From: JAGMCF01 sp964398885
GTDB taxonomy: Bacteria > Cloacimonadota > Cloacimonadia > JGIOTU-2
Direction: 5' to 3'
DNA: 24,323 nucleotides
Assembly: GCA_964398885.1 (NCBI GenBank)
Contig: CAYNOU010000037.1
Coordinates: 1-24,323 of the forward strand
Positions within the stretch are counted from its first letter, which is position 1. Every line of letters begins with the position of its first letter. A program made the position numbers and the translations under genes. The notes beneath the pieces are model-generated. The model was not told the DNA's origin and did not search any database. It saw only the letters and a program-made list of their open reading frames with translations. Shown here piece after piece: positions 1 to 6,333 of the stretch.

Positions 1-229
1 TAAAACTCTTATGTGTGATATAATTTAGTTTATAAAAAAGTTTGGCAAGTAATTTATGGTTCTAAACTGATGATTGTTATCCAATAATTAGAATCTCAAA
101 TTTTTTAAAAGATTCAGATTAATATTAATTTTAAAAAAGTATTATTTTTTTATAATGTTTTCTTTTTTATGTTGATTTGAGACATTTTTATCCACAGCCC
201 ATACTCATTTGTCAATCCAGTTGGGAATC

Positions 230-302
230 TATCAAGGTTTGTATCGTAAGGTTCAAACAAAAACGAACTGATAAAACAAATTGCAGATACATTGTTATTG
301 GC
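230..302 (-). other. attC-like recombination site, cassette 1 (partial)
   Basis: This lies just downstream of the TIR-like gene. On the minus strand it opens with GCCAATAAC (plus 294-302), the exact reverse complement of the GTTATTGGC found just upstream of that gene (plus 1299-1307). This is the R''/R' match expected of one integron cassette. The inner part (231-259) matches the site at 1354-1382 at 25 of 29 positions, including the core ATCGTAAG. A candidate L'' box GCAGATAC lies at 283-290. No convincing R' box could be found towards position 1, so the distal half is degenerate or the next junction is damaged. Confidence 0.6.
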
Positions 303-330
303 TTTAGATCTCATATTAAATAAATTATCA

Positions 331-1275
331 TTACAATAATCCTTTTTCCTTACAATATTCAGCAATTTCTATGACAATTTTTTCTTCAGCAATTTTCTCA
401 AAATTATGACCCAATTCATCACGAACTAATACACTAAAATTAGGTTTGTTATCACCATTTAAAATAGACTCTATTATGTCATCAATTTGATAATTGTATG
501 ATATTTTTTTGCCAACTTGTATTGGTTGCCCGAACTTAGGAATTAATTTTTCCATTAAAATATCATTAGGAAATGTTAATGGAATATGATATTTTTTTAT
601 ATCGTTTTTTAAAGTACAAAATTTAATAGAATCAATGTAATTAATTTTATTACCGACATTTAACACATCAATTTGGATTGTTCTCATCTCATCATCAAAA
701 TCAAAAACACCAGAATAGCCTTTATAGACACTTGAAAAATATAACTTAATCTCAAACTTAAAATCATTATTTTGCAGTGGTTCTGCTGAATTATTAATTT
801 TATTTATGTGCAAATCCAATTGCTTTTTTAATATAAGAATTAGTTGATCGTTGCTGCTGAATTTCTCGGATATTTGTTCATTTGCAATAATTGATTCTCT
901 TAATTTTTTTATAGCCAATATATCGTCATTAATCTCATCGGGATCAATACTCGCTTTTTTAAACATTACTAAGATTTCTGGTTTACCAAATTTCTTAAAA
1001 TTTTCATAAGCAAGTTCATATTCTTCATTAGTAAACTTTCCGACTTTTTTATGAAACAAACAAATAACAAAATCTGATTTTAAAAGTTCATCGTTGAAAC
1101 GATTTTGTACTCTATTAGTATGAAAAGTATGTTCCAAATCCTCCCATATAATTAAATCAAGAAATAAATCCCTATCTATTAAAATTTTATTTTCTCGATT
1201 TATAAATACCTCTATCTCCTTACGTTCATCTTTGAGTTCACCTGAAGATGCTAAAAAAATTCTAAGTCTTTTCAT
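331..1275 (-). CDS. TIR-like / DUF4062-like domain protein in a cassette
   Basis: The protein has 314 residues. The N-terminal ~110 residues look like a TIR-type flavodoxin-like fold of the DUF4062 kind. A first strand with IFLASSGELKDER (residues 6-18) is followed by a strand LIIWEDL, a strand DFVICLFHKKVGKF, and then TNEEYELA, whose E84/E85 sit where TIR enzymes carry the catalytic glutamate. Residues ~170-314 look beta-rich, perhaps an Ig-like sensor domain. There is no signal peptide, so it is probably cytoplasmic. The start is preceded by AAAGGA at good spacing. The gene lies between two attC-like sites that share its boundary sequence, so it is a cassette. Proteins with this N-terminus are often found as effectors near defence genes; a role as an NAD-cleaving or signalling effector is inference. 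The family assignment was made by eye. Confidence 0.6.
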   Translation of the reverse strand: MKRLRIFLASSGELKDERKEIEVFINRENKILIDRDLFLDLIIWEDLEHTFHTNRVQNRFNDELLKSDFVICLFHKKVGKFTNEEYELAYENFKKFGKPEILVMFKKASIDPDEINDDILAIKKLRESIIANEQISEKFSSNDQLILILKKQLDLHINKINNSAEPLQNNDFKFEIKLYFSSVYKGYSGVFDFDDEMRTIQIDVLNVGNKINYIDSIKFCTLKNDIKKYHIPLTFPNDILMEKLIPKFGQPIQVGKKISYNYQIDDIIESILNGDNKPNFSVLVRDELGHNFEKIAEEKIVIEIAEYCKEKGLL

Positions 1276-1300
1276 ATTTTTTCCTTTTGTTCCTTATTGC

Positions 1301-1424
1301 CAATAACGTACCAGCATTCTGCAGTATCAGAATGATTCAACCCAAAACAAACCAATCAAAGTTTGAATCGTAAGATTCAGACATAGCCAAACCACGAAAC
1401 CCAACCGCAGACGCAATGTTATGC
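1301..1424 (-). other. attC-like recombination site, cassette 2
   Basis: This is a complete attC-type site of 124 bp between the two cassette genes. On the minus strand it starts with R'' GCATAAC (plus 1418-1424) and ends with R' GTTATTG (plus 1301-1307). Inside, L'' GCGTCTGC (plus 1407-1414) pairs with L' GCAGAATGC (plus 1314-1322) with one unpaired base, as in known attC hairpins that carry extrahelical bases. The centre holds a small hairpin, GAATC-TTAC-GATTC. R'' matches the R' box before the upstream gene (2508-2514), and R' matches the R'' of the next cassette. Recombination would be expected after the first G of GTTATTG. Its 3' end lies only ~25 bp from the start of the next gene. Confidence 0.72.
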
Positions 1425-1441
1425 TCCAATCATAATCATCA

Positions 1442-2485
1442 TTATTTTTTCTTTTTCCCTAATTCAAGAGCCATGTTGATAAATGGTCCAATTGATTTAC
1501 CTAATACAGCCATTCCTGCTTCATGAACATCTTCAATTTTATAACGACCTTTCGCTGCACCATTTAAGGCATAATCATAGCCATCTATACTAACAATACA
1601 CCAGAATTTTTCTCTGCATTCTATAATTATCTCATCTTTATAAAACGGCCATTCTCCGCGAAAATCGTTTTTTGTGATCTTTTTACTAACGAAGTTTTTG
1701 TTGGTCTTTCTTTCAATCTCATCAGTTAAAGTTCGTTTGTGTGATTTAATTTCTTTTTCATTATAATTTGTTGTATTTTTTCTATAATCGGTTGTACCTA
1801 AATCATCGTCCATTAACATTAAAAATGGATAAACAGCTGGGGAGAATTGTAAGGCTAATTTACCAAGATCACCGAGAGTAAATTGTCTTGAAATTGCTCT
1901 AACGAATCTTTCTAATTTAATTATTATTGTTCTAGCTATAGTGTCCATAACGTCTTTTTGTTTTTCATAATCGTTAAAGTTTTTAATAAGCTCTTTATCT
2001 TGTAATAACAAGCTTGTTTCGAATTCTTCCCACATAGCTTTTACATCAATACTTGGATTATTTTCACCTGTAATTACATCCAAATTGTAATAACGAGCAA
2101 ATTTTCCAAATTCTGATAATAATTCCATTATATCATGGAGTTCTTTATCGTTGGTTAAGTACTCTAAATCGGCTTTTAATACAGGAATATTTTTGGTTTT
2201 ATAATAATTGTTAAGAATATGTTTTTTGATTTTCAATAAATCGTGTTTAAGTATATTTTTAAAAAGTTTAGGGTCTGGATAACTCTTATGAACCTCAAGA
2301 TGGCCTAAACAGATATGACATTTCATTAATCGCTCAAATCCACTTGAAATTAACTGAAATGGTAGATAATAAAAGTCATTTGCCATATCTAAATTCTGAT
2401 ACTCACCTAAACCTAATTTTATCAAGTTTATTGACGTTTGCAATTCTTCATTAAGAGCTAAATCTTGATTTAAAGTATTTTTCAT
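1442..2485 (-). CDS. HEPN-like helical protein in a cassette
   Basis: This is an unrecognised protein of 347 residues, predicted mostly helical. Near residues 40-60 it has YYLPFQLISSGFERLMKCH followed by a second histidine, and an LKHDLLKIKKHI segment comes ~30 residues later. The R-LMKC-H spacing fits the RX4-6H motif of HEPN domains, and the surrounding pattern resembles uncharacterised HEPN-type proteins. A second half (~240-347) contains FRGEWPFYKDEIIIECREK and a small beta-rich stretch of unknown role. There is no signal peptide or membrane segment. The start codon lies ~22 bp after a GTTATGC box (2508-2514), and the stop lies 18 bp before the matching GCATAAC, so the gene fills its cassette as cassette genes usually do. 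An RNase or defence function is inference only. Confidence 0.5.
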   Translation of the reverse strand: MKNTLNQDLALNEELQTSINLIKLGLGEYQNLDMANDFYYLPFQLISSGFERLMKCHICLGHLEVHKSYPDPKLFKNILKHDLLKIKKHILNNYYKTKNIPVLKADLEYLTNDKELHDIMELLSEFGKFARYYNLDVITGENNPSIDVKAMWEEFETSLLLQDKELIKNFNDYEKQKDVMDTIARTIIIKLERFVRAISRQFTLGDLGKLALQFSPAVYPFLMLMDDDLGTTDYRKNTTNYNEKEIKSHKRTLTDEIERKTNKNFVSKKITKNDFRGEWPFYKDEIIIECREKFWCIVSIDGYDYALNGAAKGRYKIEDVHEAGMAVLGKSIGPFINMALELGKKKK

Positions 2486-2507
2486 TTTTTTTTCCTATTT
2501 ATAATGG

Positions 2508-2514
2508 GCATAAC
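2508..2514 (-). other. R' box at the upstream boundary of cassette 2
   Basis: On the minus strand this reads GTTATGC, the exact complement of the GCATAAC that closes the same cassette at 1418-1424. It would be the 3' end of a preceding attC or of an attI site. No matching R'' box or obvious integrase gene is visible in the following ~150 bp, so the preceding site is either very divergent or a secondary (non-attC) target. Confidence 0.5.
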
Positions 2515-2610
2515 ATATGCATACCAATCCAAACAATTTGTTGTACAATAACTTTTTCATTGAAGATATTATACAACTCATCAATTCTCCAATAATACCA
2601 ATTTCAAATT

Positions 2611-2862
2611 TTAAAAATATTTTAATGTAAAACTAAACGATTTTATTTTACCAGAACCTGTTTCTTTTATTGTTTCATCACCCAATTTTATTGAAGAATA
2701 ATCTCTTTTGAAACTAAAATTTAAAATTTCAATATGATCTTTAAGGATTTCTTGTATTTCAGGGATATTATTGATGTCGTTGTCTGAATAACCATCTAAA
2801 ACACACGGATTATTTTCATCAATCTTTCTTAAAATACTTTCAATTTTCTTTCTATAGTTCAT
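2611..2862 (-). CDS. small hypothetical protein overlapping lipoprotein gene
   Basis: This is an unrecognised 83-residue protein. The N-terminal half is charged and helical (RKKIESILRKIDENN), followed by a helical stretch IPEIQEILKDHIEILN; the C-terminus looks beta-like. Its ATG overlaps the stop codon of the upstream lipoprotein gene in an ATGA arrangement, so translation may be coupled. It has no membrane segment or signal peptide. It sits between the lipoprotein and the cassette boundary. It could be a real small partner gene or the tail of a rearranged reading frame; the sequence alone does not decide. Confidence 0.4.
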   Translation of the reverse strand: MNYRKKIESILRKIDENNPCVLDGYSDNDINNIPEIQEILKDHIEILNFSFKRDYSSIKLGDETIKETGSGKIKSFSFTLKYF

Positions 2863-5800
2863 TCCACATTCCCTTGTGAATCAGTCTTGATAAGCCAAAC
2901 ATCATCTTCTCCTGCACCGTATGATTCTGTATAACCTATTATTATAAAACCTCCGTCATAAGTATTTGATACTGAACTACCTCTTTCATTATCACTTCCT
3001 CCAAAGGTTCTGTTCCATTCTTCATAGCCATATGCATCAGTTTTAATTAACCATACATCTTGTTCTCCTGCTCCGTATGATTTTGTAAGTCCTGTTATTA
3101 TAAAACCACCGTCTTCTGATTGAGATACTGAAAAACCATAATCACTTTCACTTGCCCCAAAAGTTCTGTTCCATTCTTCATTACCCTGAGAGTCTGTCTT
3201 TATTAGCCATACATCACTTTCACCTGATCCAAATGAATATGTATATCCAGTTATGATATAACCGCCATCATCTGTTTGAGCTCCTGAACGACCAAAATCA
3301 TCATCACTTCCACCAAAGGTTTTATTCCATTCTTCATTCCCATAAGCATCAGTCTTGATTAACCATACATCATAGCCACCACTTCCATAACTTGTCTGTC
3401 CTGTTATTATAAATCCCCCGTCATTGGTCTGACATACAGATAATCCAGTTTCATTAGTGGTTCCACCAAAAGTTCTGTTCCATTCTTCAATGCCATTTGC
3501 ATCAGTTTTTATTAACCATACATCACCATGATTACCCCATACGATTGATCCTGTTATTATAAAACCGCCATCATCTGAAGAAGATACAGAATTACCACTA
3601 GATCGAGAACCTAAAGTAAATGTTTTGTTCCATTCTTCAATGCCATTTGCATCAGTTTTGATTAGTCGAACAATACTATAACTTACTGCTCCGGATGATT
3701 GAGTATAGCCTGTTATTACAAAACCTCCATCATAAGTTGGTGATACTGATTTGCCATAATCCCAATCACTTCCACCAAAGGTTCTGTTCCATTCTTCATT
3801 GCCAAGGGCATCTGTCTTTATAAGCCAAATATCTGAATTACCAACTCCGTAGGAAAATGTATAACCTGTTATTATAAAACCACCATCATAAGCCTGAGAT
3901 CCTGAATAACCATGTTCTTCTACACTTCCACCAAAGGTTTTTGTGAATGTGTTAAATATTTCTATCTCTGGCTTTGAAGAAATGTAATCTTCATAAAATG
4001 AATAGATTCTATAAAAATAACTATTGTTAATTAAATCAACATTTTCATCTGTCCATTCAGTAGTGTTTTCATTAAGGGTTGCATATTCTATCTGCCAATT
4101 TTCATCTCTCACTTTTTTGTCAATTTTAAATCCTTCTTCCCCAATGCTATTATCACTCCAGTTTAATTTAATAGAAGTTATGGATAATATATCATATATA
4201 AGGTTTGATGGTGCAGGTATATTATTATCTATTTCACCAGTTTCTATAAAGTTCGAAATATTATTGCCACAATACGCATAAACCCTATATTGAATTATTT
4301 CATTTATTTCAGCATTCTCATCAGTCCATTCTACAATATTTTCTCCAACAATTGCATAATCCAACTGCCATTCATTTTCTCCAACTTTTTTATCAATTTT
4401 AAAACCATTCTCACCAATAGAATTATCTGTCCAATTTAGTATTATACTGGAAATTGTTAATTTCTGGTATGTTAAATTTGATGGGACTGGAATTGAATTA
4501 TCAATTTCGCCAGTTTCAACAGAATACGAAATATTATTTACACAGTAAGCATAAACCCTATATTGAATTATTTCATTTATTTCAGCATTCTCATCAGTCC
4601 ATTCTTCTATATTTTCTCCTAAAATTGCATATTCCAACTGCCATTCATTTTCTCCAACTTTTTTATCAATTTTAAAACCATCCTCACCAATAGAATTGTC
4701 TGTCCAATTTAGTATTATACTGGAAATTGTTAATTTCTGATAGGCTAAATTTGACGGTGCGGGAAAAGTATTATCTATCTCATCTGTCTCAATAGAAGCA
4801 GAAATATTATTTCCACAGTAAGCATAAATCCTATATATAATTGTTTCATTAATCTCAGCATTTTCGTCTGTCCATTCTTCAATATTTTCTCCAATTATTA
4901 CATAATCTAACTGCCATTCATTTGCACCAACTTTTTTATCAATATTAAACCCATCCTCACCATTAGAATTATCCGTCCAATTTAGTTTTATGCTGGAAAT
5001 TGTTAGTTTCTGGTATGTTAAATTTGTTGGAGCAGGAAAAACAATATTACTGTTTGATTCAATCTTTGTGGAATTGTATTCTTCATAATATCCGTAAACT
5101 CTATAATAAACAACATCATAATTTCTTCCTAAAGTAGAGTCAGTCCAGGTAGTAATATTTGGGTCAACATTTCCAATTTCATTTACCCATTCTTCTTCAT
5201 CAATTTTTCTATCTATCTTAAAACCCTGTTCAAAATTACTGTTGTCATCCCAATCTAATTTGAAAGTATGCACATTTAGCTGTTCAATTTGTAAGTTACT
5301 TGGAGCAGGTAAAGTATTTATATCAGCTTCAATATAACCGGAATGGTCGTCTCCTATATAAGCGCAAACTTTATAATAATTTACAATTCCAGGAATAACA
5401 TTTTCATCTGTCCATTCTTCAGTGTTTGCTGGAACATTTATTATATTCCACTCAGTTTCTTCTAACCTTTTGTAAATTATATAACCATCTTCTCTATCGC
5501 AGTTGTCCTGCCAGGTTAGTTTAACAGAAGTTGCAGATAAAGTATCTATTTCTAAATCAGATGGTGCTGGTAAAAATGGGATAAAATAATTCTGTGTGGA
5601 ATCAGAGTAAGAATTTCCACAAACCGCAAAAACTTTATAATAGCAAGTATCGTATAAAGATGGATTATAATCAATGTAACTTGTAGTATCTGGTTCAATT
5701 ATTTTATAATTTTCCTGCCAATTTTGGTTACTGATTTTTCTATCAATTCTAAAATGTTGTTCGCCAACGCTATTGTCCTGCCAGGTTAATCTTATACTAT

Positions 5801-6242
5801 CCTGAGCAATTTGTTCTAATTGCAAATTAGTTGGTGCGGAATTTTCAGAAAACCATGTTATAGTGTAAGAATATGCTGAATAATTTTCTCCATCAAAAGC
5901 CCTTATTCTGTAAGAATAAACTGTATCTGAGTTAGTGGGTATTTCATCAGGGAAAGTGGTAATATTAGCTTCAACTTCTCCATAATTTTCAAACCAATCA
6001 AATGTTCCAACTTTTCGTGCAATAAGAAATTTTGTTTCATTTGTAGAATTGTCCTGCCATGAAAGTTGTATTTTATTATTTTCAATTAAAGTAATCTGCA
6101 AATTAGATGGTGCTAATAATTGTTCTTCTGGTGAGGTGGTCTTTTTTGAGCAGAATGTAAGTATAAAAGCAGATGCAACAATAATTGAAATAAGTAATAT
6201 TTTTCTCGCTGATTTGTCAGGACTAATACTTCGTTTCATCAT
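2859..6242 (-). CDS. giant lipoprotein: 8 Fn3 domains plus 7-bladed propeller
   Basis: The protein has 1127 residues. A hydrophobic segment ends in ILTFCSKK (~residues 24-34), a lipobox-like cleavage site before cysteine, so it is probably an outer-membrane or surface lipoprotein. Eight fibronectin type III units follow (to ~residue 755), each opening with PAPSNL and containing a W-x-DNS motif. Then come seven repeats of ~51 residues with the core TFGGS...DGGFIITGYT...DVWLIKTD..GNEEW, which fit a seven-bladed beta-propeller. The first blade begins with TFTKTFGG, so it can complete the last blade, which explains the stop right after the final KTDSQGNVE. GAGGAAGG precedes the start. Unlike its two protease neighbours it has no sorting domain, consistent with lipid anchoring instead. 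A role in adhesion or polymer binding is inferred from the architecture only. Confidence 0.8.
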   Translation of the reverse strand: MMKRSISPDKSARKILLISIIVASAFILTFCSKKTTSPEEQLLAPSNLQITLIENNKIQLSWQDNSTNETKFLIARKVGTFDWFENYGEVEANITTFPDEIPTNSDTVYSYRIRAFDGENYSAYSYTITWFSENSAPTNLQLEQIAQDSIRLTWQDNSVGEQHFRIDRKISNQNWQENYKIIEPDTTSYIDYNPSLYDTCYYKVFAVCGNSYSDSTQNYFIPFLPAPSDLEIDTLSATSVKLTWQDNCDREDGYIIYKRLEETEWNIINVPANTEEWTDENVIPGIVNYYKVCAYIGDDHSGYIEADINTLPAPSNLQIEQLNVHTFKLDWDDNSNFEQGFKIDRKIDEEEWVNEIGNVDPNITTWTDSTLGRNYDVVYYRVYGYYEEYNSTKIESNSNIVFPAPTNLTYQKLTISSIKLNWTDNSNGEDGFNIDKKVGANEWQLDYVIIGENIEEWTDENAEINETIIYRIYAYCGNNISASIETDEIDNTFPAPSNLAYQKLTISSIILNWTDNSIGEDGFKIDKKVGENEWQLEYAILGENIEEWTDENAEINEIIQYRVYAYCVNNISYSVETGEIDNSIPVPSNLTYQKLTISSIILNWTDNSIGENGFKIDKKVGENEWQLDYAIVGENIVEWTDENAEINEIIQYRVYAYCGNNISNFIETGEIDNNIPAPSNLIYDILSITSIKLNWSDNSIGEEGFKIDKKVRDENWQIEYATLNENTTEWTDENVDLINNSYFYRIYSFYEDYISSKPEIEIFNTFTKTFGGSVEEHGYSGSQAYDGGFIITGYTFSYGVGNSDIWLIKTDALGNEEWNRTFGGSDWDYGKSVSPTYDGGFVITGYTQSSGAVSYSIVRLIKTDANGIEEWNKTFTLGSRSSGNSVSSSDDGGFIITGSIVWGNHGDVWLIKTDANGIEEWNRTFGGTTNETGLSVCQTNDGGFIITGQTSYGSGGYDVWLIKTDAYGNEEWNKTFGGSDDDFGRSGAQTDDGGYIITGYTYSFGSGESDVWLIKTDSQGNEEWNRTFGASESDYGFSVSQSEDGGFIITGLTKSYGAGEQDVWLIKTDAYGYEEWNRTFGGSDNERGSSVSNTYDGGFIIIGYTESYGAGEDDVWLIKTDSQGNVE
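2875..3955 (-). repeat. seven tandem propeller-blade coding repeats
   Basis: Seven coding repeats of roughly 150-159 bp encode the propeller blades of the giant lipoprotein. On the plus strand the recurring motifs are CCAAAGGTTCTGTTCCATTC and stretches encoding DVWLIKTD. Similarity at the DNA level makes this stretch prone to copy-number change. Confidence 0.7.
4203..5036 (-). repeat. three near-identical Fn3-coding repeats (270-274 bp)
   Basis: The coding DNA of Fn3 units 5, 6 and 7 is nearly the same. The anchor AAATTTGATGG-like string recurs near 4203, 4476, 4746 and 5020, a period of 270-274 bp. Long blocks such as the one around 4300-4330 and 4570-4600 are identical. The outer Fn3 units are much more diverged, so the middle ones were duplicated recently or are kept alike by gene conversion. 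Confidence 0.75.
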
Positions 6243-6333
6243 TTTTACCTTCCTCTTGTTTTATTTTATGTGCCAAAAATTAATTTCATAACCTCTTCAG
6301 TCAATATTTTCCATTTTTATAAATAAAATTATC

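Noticed and set aside
150..365. 71-codon open frame on the minus strand at the left edge
   Set aside because: It overlaps the attC-like site and the end of the TIR-like gene, shows no domain and no ribosome binding site; it reads through non-coding recombination-site DNA.
2855..2870. Frameshift at the end of the giant lipoprotein (TGA where earlier repeats have TGG-AAC)
   Set aside because: The first propeller blade starts with the strand needed to close the last one, so a natural end is expected here; and restoring the base would not produce another repeat.
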